Source: Schlesneria sp. (GTDB taxonomy: Bacteria; Planctomycetota; Planctomycetia; Planctomycetales; Planctomycetaceae). Taken from it: a stretch of DNA of 12,879 bases. The stretch covers positions 1-12,879 of the forward strand of contig JANXOO010000112.1 in the NCBI GenBank assembly GCA_025353525.1, given 5' to 3'. Shown here one piece after another: positions 7,493-12,879 of this stretch. Under the pieces are notes generated by a model. The model did not search any database and was not told the origin of the DNA. It worked only from the letters and a program-made list of their open reading frames with translations. The number at the start of each line of letters is the position of its first letter. Within the stretch, counting starts at the first letter, position 1. A program made the position numbers and the translations under genes.

Positions 7493-7792
7493 ATGAACGT
7501 CATGTCATCGGGAGCGGTCAGTAGTCTGCCGCTCGATCTGCTTGCTGCCGGACAAAAGCCTTCGTCCAACAGCGGTTCGTTCGGAAAACTGGTCCAGAGC
7601 TTTGTCGAAGACGCGAATTCGCAACAGTTGCAGGCGGATCGTTCGGTAGAAATGCTGGCAACAGGCCAGACCGACAGCGTCCACGAAACGATGCTTGCAT
7701 TGACGAAAGCGGACCTCAGTTTGCGAGTCTTCATGGAAGTTCGCAACAAAGTGATCGAAGCATACCAGGACGTGATGCGCATGCAGTTGTGA
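7493..7792 (+). CDS. fliE: Flagellar hook-basal body protein FliE
   Basis: FliE is the adapter between the MS ring (FliF) and the rod, and is among the first substrates of the flagellar export gate. The 99-residue product has a flexible N-terminus and then the family core: SFGKLVQSFVEDANSQQLQA (residues about 24-43), the VHETMLALTKADLSLRVFME segment (62-81), and the strongly conserved C-terminal VRNKVIEAYQDVMRMQL. Length and motif spacing match the family. Its ATG comes 2 bases after the flgC stop, with GAAAGG (7481-7486) as ribosome binding site, so the two genes are probably translationally coupled. fliF, which often follows fliE, is not present. Confidence 0.95.
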   Translation: MNVMSSGAVSSLPLDLLAAGQKPSSNSGSFGKLVQSFVEDANSQQLQADRSVEMLATGQTDSVHETMLALTKADLSLRVFMEVRNKVIEAYQDVMRMQL

Positions 7793-7988
7793 TCTGTGTT
7801 CCAAATCATGAAGAAAACAGTGTCAAAGCGGTAGGGCGGCGACCCCGGTATCGACGAGGTCAACTTTCAAAGCGACCGAGTCGAGTCGGGCATCAACGGG
7901 ATGCCATGTGAATGGTGAACCGTAATCGTCGCCCGATTCCTGGCGGCTGGCGGGAAAAGATCAGGATCGACCGGGCTGGAATGGATTC

Positions 7989-8717
7989 ATGAAGATACTC
8001 GTGGCGGCTTTCATTACGGCATTACTCGTTTTCACGCTGGCAACGGCGTGGGTCGAAGTCGTACAGCCACGTTGGGACATTCTCACAGCAGCGTCGCTGA
8101 AGACCTCCGAGCCCACCGCGAAATCATCATCCGTTCGAAACCGGCGGCGAACGGTTGCAAGCGAAACCGATGACGAGTCATCGGTTGCTGCGGACTCGAT
8201 GCCACGTGTGCTGGCCAGGTCCAGTCGCGATGAAGCGACAACAGCTTCTGCGGCAAAGGTCCGGGATGAACTCGATCGGATCAGGAAACAGGACCAGAAG
8301 CTGGCGGCCCGCGAAGAAACGCTGCAACTGCTCTTCGACGACATTCGATCAGAAATGTCGAGACTGAACGAGTTGCGGCGGAACACATCGAACGAGGTCG
8401 TCCTGGCAGGTCGACGGGTTCGAAGCGGTTTGATCCGTACTGTGGATGCCGAACCGGCAATGTCAGATGTCGCCAGCGAACAGGCTGCAATCAGCCGGGA
8501 GACCCGGACCGAAAGCCAGGCCGACCGCATGGCGACCGTGATCCAGAAGCTGGCAAAAGACGGAAGTATTCCGATCGCCGCGACGCTGCTCGGGGGGATC
8601 AAAGAACGCGAGGCTGCCAGGGTTCTGGCATCGTTGTACGACCGGGATCGACCGCTCGCGACTCGCTTGTCGATCGAATTACAGTCGGCAAAAGCACAGA
8701 CGACGATCCGACGATGA
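7989..8717 (+). CDS. motE: MotE-like flagellar protein (membrane anchor, coiled coil)
   Basis: The 242-residue product has an N-terminal membrane segment or uncleaved signal (about residues 5-22), a disordered Ser/Arg/Asp-rich linker (35-85), and a charged coiled coil (about 88-132, including RDELDRIRKQDQKLAAREE). The C-terminal helical region (about 180-236) includes MATVIQKLAKDGSIPIAATL and EREAARVLASLYDRD. This order, and the 'all x x L...ERE-A-A-x-V-L' style of the C-terminus, resembles MotE, a periplasmic chaperone related to the MgtE N-domain that stabilises the stator protein MotB/MotC. It lies 196 bases after fliE, so it may have its own promoter. The ribosome binding site is weak. 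A flagellar role is likely; the exact family call is moderate because motE-like genes diverge quickly. Confidence 0.6.
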   Translation: MKILVAAFITALLVFTLATAWVEVVQPRWDILTAASLKTSEPTAKSSSVRNRRRTVASETDDESSVAADSMPRVLARSSRDEATTASAAKVRDELDRIRKQDQKLAAREETLQLLFDDIRSEMSRLNELRRNTSNEVVLAGRRVRSGLIRTVDAEPAMSDVASEQAAISRETRTESQADRMATVIQKLAKDGSIPIAATLLGGIKEREAARVLASLYDRDRPLATRLSIELQSAKAQTTIRR

Positions 8718-8790
8718 CACGAGCGTATTAAAGCCGTTTCATCAAAAAGCATCCGCCGCGACATAATGGCGAGTGATTCCCGCAGGCCGC

Positions 8791-8819
8791 TTGACCCCTG
8801 CAGGAGCAATTGGTAGTTT
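8791..8819 (+). promoter_or_regulatory. Candidate sigma-70-type promoter for tRNA-Gly
   Basis: TTGACC at 8791-8796 (5 of 6 to the -35 consensus) and TAGTTT at 8814-8819 (3 of 6 to the -10) are separated by 17 bases. The start of transcription would fall near 8826, a few bases before the mature tRNA at 8832. Position is the main support. Confidence 0.4.
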
Positions 8820-8831
8820 TGGGACAGTGCT

Positions 8832-8902
8832 GCGGGTGTAGTTCAATGGTAGAATGAAAGCTTCCCAAGCTTTAGGCGAGGGTTCGATTCCCTTCACCCG
8901 CT
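8832..8902 (+). tRNA. tRNA-Gly (anticodon CCC)
   Basis: A 71-base cloverleaf fits well. The acceptor stem GCGGGTG (8832-8838) pairs fully with CACCCGC (8895-8901), with discriminator T at 8902. The D arm is GTTC...GAAT. The anticodon stem AAAGC/GCTTT flanks the loop TTCCCAA, giving anticodon CCC, which reads GGG. The T arm GAGGG-TTCGATT-CCCTT carries the invariant TTCGA. The 3' CCA is not encoded and would be added enzymatically. A TCTTTT run follows immediately. Confidence 0.95.
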
Positions 8903-9020
8903 CTTTTCATAAGTCCCGGTCGGGCAGGCCGCTGATCTGTATCGAGTCTGACCCGATTTTCGCCTGGTAGTCGTTCAATTGAGCATGTGACATTGACCCA
9001 AAGCGTTCGCAAACTCTCAA

Positions 9021-9060
9021 AATCCCGGTGTCACGCACGTGACACCGGGATTCTTCTTTT
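9021..9060 (+). terminator. Strong intrinsic terminator (14-bp perfect stem)
   Basis: AATCCCGGTGTCAC (9021-9034) pairs without mismatch with 9039-9052 around a 4-base GCAC loop, and CTTCTTTT (9053-9060) follows. The upstream side begins AAAA, so on the other strand the stem is also followed by a short T run and the element could work in both directions. It lies 118 bases after tRNA-Gly and 38 bases before the first tRNA-like sequence, separating them into different transcripts. Confidence 0.85.
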
Positions 9061-9098
9061 GCCGCAGACAAATTTCTGAAAAAAAGACTGGATGCTAT

Positions 9099-9170
9099 TG
9101 CGGTGTGGCCGAACGGTAAGGCGGCTTCCTCACAAGAAGACAAGCAGTGGTTCGAGTCCACCCGGGACCA
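9099..9170 (+). tRNA. Degenerate tRNA-like sequence, Val(CAC)-type anticodon arm
   Basis: The 5' part resembles a tRNA: U8-G9 (9106-9107), D stem GCC/GGC (9108-9110 with 9120-9122) with GAACGGTAA between them, and an anticodon arm GCTTC-CTCACAA-GAAGA. Its seven-base loop would present CAC (9131-9133) after the invariant U33. The T arm is AGTGG-TTCGAGT-CCACC with one mismatch. The acceptor fails: 5' TGCGGTG does not pair with 3' CGGGACC. The first anticodon-stem pair (G-A) is also a mismatch. An unusual perfect 7-bp inverted repeat, CAGTGGT (9145-9151) with ACCACTG (9167-9173), covers the 3' part instead. It is probably a relic or chimera rather than a working tRNA, but an automated scan might still call tRNA-Val. 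Confidence 0.4.
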
Positions 9171-9180
9171 CTGTGATGAA

Positions 9181-9251
9181 ATTCCCAAGGGTCGAGCAGC
9201 TCGGTTCAAAACCGGGTGATTGCGTGTTCGAATCCCGCTTGAGCTGTTTTT
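9181..9251 (+). pseudogene. Second tRNA-like relic, Leu(CAA)-like anticodon arm
   Basis: Directly after the first tRNA-like unit comes a GAGC-AG segment (9194-9199). Next is a plausible anticodon arm, CTCGG-TTCAAAA-CCGGG, with CAA after U33. A T arm GCGTG-TTCGAAT-CCCGC follows, with one internal mismatch. The D stem and 5' acceptor strand cannot be found. Instead, CAGCTC (9197-9202) pairs perfectly with GAGCTG (9241-9246), followed by TTTTT (9247-9251), so the whole folds as a long hairpin ending in a T run that could act as a terminator. The small variable region does not fit a true tRNA-Leu, which has a long variable arm. I treat it as a tRNA remnant or tRNA-mimicking element. Confidence 0.35.
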
Positions 9252-9259
9252 CGTGCGAG

Positions 9260-10168
9260 TCAGCGGCGATCACTTTGGTATGCAAACTTGTCGATGCAGA
9301 GCTCACAACTGTCTTCGCCGAGTTCCGCAACATCAAGTCCCTGAGGTGGCGGAGAGACGATCCCGAAGGATTTGATGGACGACGTATTAAAGGACTGGAA
9401 AGCAATGTGATTTGTTTTGAATTGCGTTTGTCCGTCCTCGCCTGGGACCGTTTCCCGCCAGAGGCAGTTCATCAATTCAACTCGTTGTGGATTGCTTTGC
9501 ATCAGAATCCCGTTGAATCGTTGATCTGAATCGTCGACAATGAAAACATGAGAGCCTCGAGTGATAGCTGCGATCTCCGTTTGCAACTTTTCAGGAGAAT
9601 CCGGGTAGTGCTCCAATTCACTCGGGACAGGCGGTTCACTCCAACGCAGACGACGCCCGCTTTTGAAGATCAGTGCATCGACTGTGACATCACCAATGTC
9701 GTAACGAATTCCCCGGACGGGTTTCTTTTTTGATGTCGAAACGTGGGCCGCAAAGTGAAGCAGGGTTGATATCCGGAACGACTGGAACGGGACATGTGTT
9801 GTCTTACATTGGTCGCGACCATCCGGCGCCGGAACGACTTCTTTGCCAATGCAATTCATCAGTTCCACACTGTTTGGCCCCTTTTTAAAAAGTGCGCCGT
9901 GAAACGTGTGTCCGATCTCGTTACTGACAGAGACAATCGAACCGGGAAGCGTATTTGCAATTTCAAGTCGCATTATGTCATGATCGATGTTTGCCAGAGC
10001 CGCCTGACGTTCGACGGGGTCATTCAAATTGAACGAAAATTCCAGCGGTTGTTCCGCACTTCGGGTATCCGAGTGGCGGTTTGACCAGAGGGTGGACGAT
10101 TCGAGTGCCGTACATCCGGATTGGAAACAGCACATCAGTAGCAGGAATCGTTCAATCTGATAACGCAT
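9260..10168 (-). CDS. Predicted lipoprotein with two tandem copies of a 64-residue module
   Basis: I do not recognise the family. From the start chosen at 10168 the 302-residue product opens with a lipoprotein-like signal (basic start, hydrophobic FLLLMCC, then FQSGC with Cys at residue 19). An in-frame ATG at 10180, just after CAGGG, is the main alternative; the frame is open to 10339 but that extension looks unlike protein of this gene. Residues about 76-139 and 205-268 align with no gaps, 28 of 64 identical, sharing an F-x-G-x-L strand, VELMNC, E-x-VP, DG, KT-x-H and FQSF. The linker between them (about 140-204) is charged and Pro-containing. The modules look beta-rich and could be small barrels, which is inference. 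The C-terminus has a Cys pair (SCELC). It is convergent with the tRNA-like pair and divergent from the propeller gene, with 243 bases between them. Confidence 0.75.
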   Translation of the reverse strand: MRYQIERFLLLMCCFQSGCTALESSTLWSNRHSDTRSAEQPLEFSFNLNDPVERQAALANIDHDIMRLEIANTLPGSIVSVSNEIGHTFHGALFKKGPNSVELMNCIGKEVVPAPDGRDQCKTTHVPFQSFRISTLLHFAAHVSTSKKKPVRGIRYDIGDVTVDALIFKSGRRLRWSEPPVPSELEHYPDSPEKLQTEIAAITRGSHVFIVDDSDQRFNGILMQSNPQRVELMNCLWRETVPGEDGQTQFKTNHIAFQSFNTSSIKSFGIVSPPPQGLDVAELGEDSCELCIDKFAYQSDRR

Positions 10169-10411
10169 TTGAACAATCATCCCTGATCGGACTGTGAGAG
10201 AACCGGTCAAATGCCGGGACTTCAATTCCAAATCTATTTCGGCCTGGACTTGGCCATCAAGAGGACTGGTTCGAGTTGCCGTGCAAACTTCACCGATTCG
10301 GAAAGGAAGAGACGATGTTCGGCAAAAGTTGCCGGTCAACGGCGATGCCCCGTACGTAAAACGTCAACGGTCGAGGTGAACCGGCGAAAGTTTTTGAGCG
10401 AATGGAGGTGA

Positions 10412-12571
10412 GTGGTTATCCTGTCGCGTATGTGTCGCGGCTTCCGTCTCTCACGATCTGAATCAAGGCGGCTGATGTTCTGGTTTCGTCATCACCGGAT
10501 GGTTTGGCTGGCTGGACTTGCGGTCCTGATCCTGATCGCCGTTTCGTTGCGTTGGACTCGCCGGGCAAACCAGAGTTTACATCCGGCCGGTTCGGTGTCG
10601 ATTCACAATGAGGCCATTGAATTGACCGACACCGGTTGGCCGTCACTGCGCGGGCCGACATTCGATTCGCATTCGGCAGAAACAGGTTTGGCCGAGACGT
10701 GGCCTGAATCCGGTCCACCCGTCCTTTGGACCAGGGAACTTGGCCAGGGATATTCCGGGTTTTCAGCGATGGGGGATCGGGTCTACACGCAATGCCAGTC
10801 GCGTTATCGTCAATCTGTCGTTTGTCTTGACGCGGCGACGGGAGACACGGTCTGGTCGTACGACTGCGGGTGGCCATACGATGGAGGAGGACTTTATCCT
10901 GGTCCCCGCAGCACGCCGACATGGCACTGTGGTCATCTGTACTATGCGACCCCGGATGGCACAGTCGGTTGCCTGACTGCGACGGAGGGTCGTCCGGTCT
11001 GGTCTCGCAATCCCAAAAAAGAATTACGGGGGCGCGGGACCGACTTCGGATATGCCTGTTCGCCTGTGATCGTCGAGGGAGCTGTCATCGTGCCCGTCGG
11101 AGGGCCGGACGCGAGTGTTGTGGCACTCGACATTCGTGACGGTTCAACGGTCTGGAAATCAGGAACGTCACCCGCCAGTTACGCAACTCCGTTGCCGATT
11201 CAATTTGAAGGACGATCTCTCGTCGTTATTCCGCTCGAAAACTCTATCGCGGCCTTTGACAGCTCGACCGGAACGCGGATGTGGGAAATTGAATTCTCGG
11301 AAGGCTACGACGAACATTCTGCCGCACCGATCTATCGCGAACCATTTTTACTGGTCGCATCGCCCTTTCGAGCGGGAGCAAAACGCTTTCGTCTCGAGGA
11401 CAATCTGAACGACAGCAGCGACACACCTCGCTCCACCGAGGCCGAGGTTCCGGCGAGCGGACTTCCGCCGACTGTGACATGGGAATCGCCAAAATTCTCG
11501 AATGATGTTGCGTCAAGCGTTCTGGTTGATGGACGCGTCTACGGCTTCGATCTGAAAGATCCTCAATCGCGACTGGATCGTCCTTCGCGAGGTGAATTCC
11601 GATGCCTTGATTTCGAGACTGGTCGTGTGATCTGGTCGACCGATAAAGTCGGGCAGGCAAATACCATCGTCGCAGATCGCAAGTTAGTACTTTTTACCGA
11701 TCGCGGAGAATTGATTCTCATTCGAATGGGAACGGACGAGTACGTTGAACTGGCGCGGGTTCAGGTCTTTCGTGACGAAGTGTGCTGGACGTACCCGGCG
11801 CTGCATCGCGGCTGCATTTATCTACGCACGCAGACTCGATCCGCGTGCGTCTACCTCGGCGAGGCCCCTTACAACAGCAAGCGACAAATGACATCGGTGG
11901 CCGCGATTCCACGCGGGAGGACTTTTGATGCACAGTGGCTGATTGGTGGTGAACGGGAATTTCCTGCCACGGTTCCCGAATGGAGCGAGTTTCGTGTCTG
12001 GTACTGTTGGAGTCTGTGTGGCCTGGTGATGGCGAGCGTTACGTCGATGCTTGCCGGATTCGCGGGGAATTGCGTCAATCAATTCCGGCGAAATCGCGAA
12101 ACATGGATCCGACATTCGGTCGCGATCCGGCGAGCGTGTTTCTGGACGTTGGCGGCATGGGCAGGCATCGCCGGAAGCCCCATTGTCAACGCACGTCAAA
12201 GCGAGTACGTGTTGTTGTGGCCGCTGGCTTTGTGGGTCTCGTTTCAATTGACGATCAACGTCATCTCGTGGACGGAACGCCATGCCGATCGGATCCGGAT
12301 TCGATGGTTGTCACGTGGATGCGGACTGATGTTTCTCGGAACGTGCGCGGCCTATTTTCATCTGTGTCGTGGCCTGGGCTATGCGATCGAATGGTCGTTC
12401 CTCATCGGATTTCTTCCATCTTTCGTGGTCGCCGCAGTGGCGGCCCGGTTGATGACAAGTCGCCCCCGGTTTTGGTCATTCGTCGATCTGGTTTTGGCAC
12501 TGATTTCGTTTTCGGCCTACTTCTGGTCGAGCGTAATCTTTATCAAGTGGAAAATGATCATTGGAAGTTAG
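10412..12571 (+). CDS. PQQ/BamB-like beta-propeller membrane protein with six C-terminal helices
   Basis: The 719-residue product has a membrane helix near residues 30-47 (basic on its cytoplasmic side). It then has a propeller of PQQ-like repeats from about 75 to 500, opening with GWPSLRGP. Repeat signatures include VVCLDAATGDTVWSYD, LTATEGRPVWSRN, VVALDIRDGSTVWKSG, AAFDSSTGTRMWEIEF and CLDFETGRVIWSTD. Such propellers serve in quinoprotein dehydrogenases and in BamB scaffolds; no catalytic PQQ-binding residues can be assigned here, so a scaffold or sensor role is as likely as an enzyme. About residues 530-711 contain six hydrophobic helices (530-552, 575-592, 599-618, 637-654, 661-680, 687-711). 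The GTG at 10412 follows GGAGG (10404-10408) by only 3 bases. An ATG at 10475 with AAGG (10465-10468) is an alternative start that keeps the anchor. The domain calls are good, the function unknown. Confidence 0.88.
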   Translation: MVILSRMCRGFRLSRSESRRLMFWFRHHRMVWLAGLAVLILIAVSLRWTRRANQSLHPAGSVSIHNEAIELTDTGWPSLRGPTFDSHSAETGLAETWPESGPPVLWTRELGQGYSGFSAMGDRVYTQCQSRYRQSVVCLDAATGDTVWSYDCGWPYDGGGLYPGPRSTPTWHCGHLYYATPDGTVGCLTATEGRPVWSRNPKKELRGRGTDFGYACSPVIVEGAVIVPVGGPDASVVALDIRDGSTVWKSGTSPASYATPLPIQFEGRSLVVIPLENSIAAFDSSTGTRMWEIEFSEGYDEHSAAPIYREPFLLVASPFRAGAKRFRLEDNLNDSSDTPRSTEAEVPASGLPPTVTWESPKFSNDVASSVLVDGRVYGFDLKDPQSRLDRPSRGEFRCLDFETGRVIWSTDKVGQANTIVADRKLVLFTDRGELILIRMGTDEYVELARVQVFRDEVCWTYPALHRGCIYLRTQTRSACVYLGEAPYNSKRQMTSVAAIPRGRTFDAQWLIGGEREFPATVPEWSEFRVWYCWSLCGLVMASVTSMLAGFAGNCVNQFRRNRETWIRHSVAIRRACFWTLAAWAGIAGSPIVNARQSEYVLLWPLALWVSFQLTINVISWTERHADRIRIRWLSRGCGLMFLGTCAAYFHLCRGLGYAIEWSFLIGFLPSFVVAAVAARLMTSRPRFWSFVDLVLALISFSAYFWSSVIFIKWKMIIGS

Positions 12572-12808
12572 CCTTAATGAGCCAGCCTTGTGAACGTGGC
12601 AAAAATCACAGATGAACCATCTTGCGAAGTGCGTCTGGCTTACCCGACAAGTTGCCCTGACTTGTTGTTCCTGATCGATGCCTCAAATACACACTGCGAG
12701 AAGAAAAAGTACTTAGGATCGGCGCATAAACAATTGTCGCAAGTTGCTGACATGCCAGTGGATTTCTCCAAGGCGAATCGTCGAAAGAGGAAGTGAACCA
12801 CAGAGGCA
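12572..12808. other. Intergenic region between the propeller gene and the group II intron
   Basis: No confident gene. A 68-codon forward frame (12590-12796, GTG start, no ribosome binding site, ending in a basic RRKRK tail) and a 55-codon reverse frame that is open from the intron junction at 12807 to a stop at 12640-12642 cover the same bases. Neither shows a known motif, and base composition looks lower in GC than the neighbours. The GAACCACAGAGGCA stretch (12795-12808) resembles an intergenic motif often seen in planctomycete genomes, from memory only. Confidence 0.4.
12645..12667 (+). terminator. Weak hairpin downstream of the propeller gene
   Basis: CGACAAGT (12645-12652) pairs with ACTTGTTG (12660-12667), eight pairs including one G-T, around a 7-base loop TGCCCTG. 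Only TTC follows, so the U tract is poor. It lies about 73 bases past the stop of the propeller gene and is the only hairpin seen there. Confidence 0.3.
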
Positions 12809-12879
12809 GTAGAGTAGGGGAGGAGCCGTAGCCGCCTCCCCCCTCGTCAAACCGGACATGCAGATTTCCCGCATCCGGC
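12809..12879 (-). mobile_element. 3' end of a group II intron (domains V and VI), running off the right edge
   Basis: Read on the minus strand, the window edge enters at GCCGGATGCGGGAAATCTG and continues GCATGTCCGGTTT. This matches the compact domain V hairpin of bacterial group II introns: CCGGA/TCCGG lower stem, TGCGG/TCTGCA upper stem, GAAA loop, two-base bulge. The usual opening GA of the GAGC start lies beyond the edge. Next comes a domain VI hairpin of GAG plus GGGGGAGG paired with CCTCCCCT and CTC. A single unpaired A (complement of 12815) is the branch point. Six bases later the intron would end in CTCTAC, giving the expected 3' AY, with the junction between 12809 and 12808. The reverse transcriptase/maturase gene, if present, is outside the window. 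Confidence 0.8.

Noticed and set aside
7889..7905. GGCATC/GATGCC hairpin after fliE considered as a terminator
   Set aside because: Only six pairs and no U tract follow it, so there is no basis for calling termination.
7961..8809. 282-codon reverse frame opposite the motE-like gene
   Set aside because: It is Ser/Arg-rich low-complexity sequence with no domain, whereas the forward frame has a membrane anchor, coiled coil and MotE-like end, and agrees with operon direction.
8907..9405. Reverse frames with peptides such as RVDSNHCLSSCEEAALPFGH and a PGGLEPLL tail
   Set aside because: These are the familiar spurious translations of antisense tRNA sequence; they cover the tRNA-like units and were useful only as a hint that tRNA-like DNA is present.
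10181..10411. Regulatory sites between the divergent lipoprotein and propeller genes
   Set aside because: Only a short direct repeat (GTCAACGG twice) and small hairpins were seen; no convincing promoter pair or operator.
1..12879. CRISPR array, insertion sequence or phage genes
   Set aside because: No regularly spaced repeats, transposase motifs, terminal inverted repeats with target duplications, or phage structural proteins were found.

Overview
The window is a bacterial chromosome fragment of roughly 55-60% GC (by eye). Its left two thirds are flagellar genes of a diderm (L-ring and P-ring proteins present). The right third holds accessory or lineage-specific genes. A planctomycete (Planctomycetota) is the best guess. 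The reasons are the FlgH/FlgI/short FlgJ/FlgN/FlgK/FlgL order, very long FlgK and FlgL, a PQQ-type propeller protein with the 'W-x-x-x-RGP' opening common in that phylum, and a Cys-bearing lipoprotein of unknown family. This placement is inference from gene style; there is no rRNA or marker gene in the window.

Layout. (1) 203-6478, + strand, a tight transcription unit: flgH (L ring), flgI (P ring), flgJ (rod-binding domain only), a flgN-like chaperone gene, flgK and flgL (hook-filament junction). A strong hairpin at 6492-6536 closes it. (2) 6661-8717, + strand, a second unit: flgB, flgC and fliE (proximal rod and its MS-ring adapter), then after a 196-base gap a motE-like gene. Together these encode the rod base, the rings through which the rod passes, and the junction to which the filament attaches. 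The MS ring, C ring, export apparatus, hook and flagellin genes are not here. (3) 8791-9260: an intact tRNA-Gly(CCC) with a plausible promoter, a very strong terminator hairpin, then two tandem degenerate tRNA-like sequences, the first with a Val-CAC anticodon arm, the second with a Leu-CAA-like arm. (4) 9260-10168, - strand: a predicted lipoprotein of unknown function built on two copies of a 64-residue module. (5) 10412-12571, + strand: a 719-residue membrane protein with an N-terminal anchor, a PQQ/BamB-like beta-propeller and six predicted C-terminal membrane helices. (6) 12809 to the right edge, - strand: the last about 71 bases of a group II intron (domains V and VI with a bulged branch-point A); the rest of the element lies outside the window.

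The most unusual items are the tandem tRNA-like relics, the ungapped internal duplication in the lipoprotein, the propeller-plus-six-helix architecture, and the group II intron 3' end. The flagellar genes are clear but carry smaller oddities: an apparently non-lipidated FlgH, inserted modules in FlgI, FlgK and FlgL, and a fliE-motE junction with no fliF-fliJ. No CRISPR array, insertion sequence with terminal repeats, or phage gene was seen.
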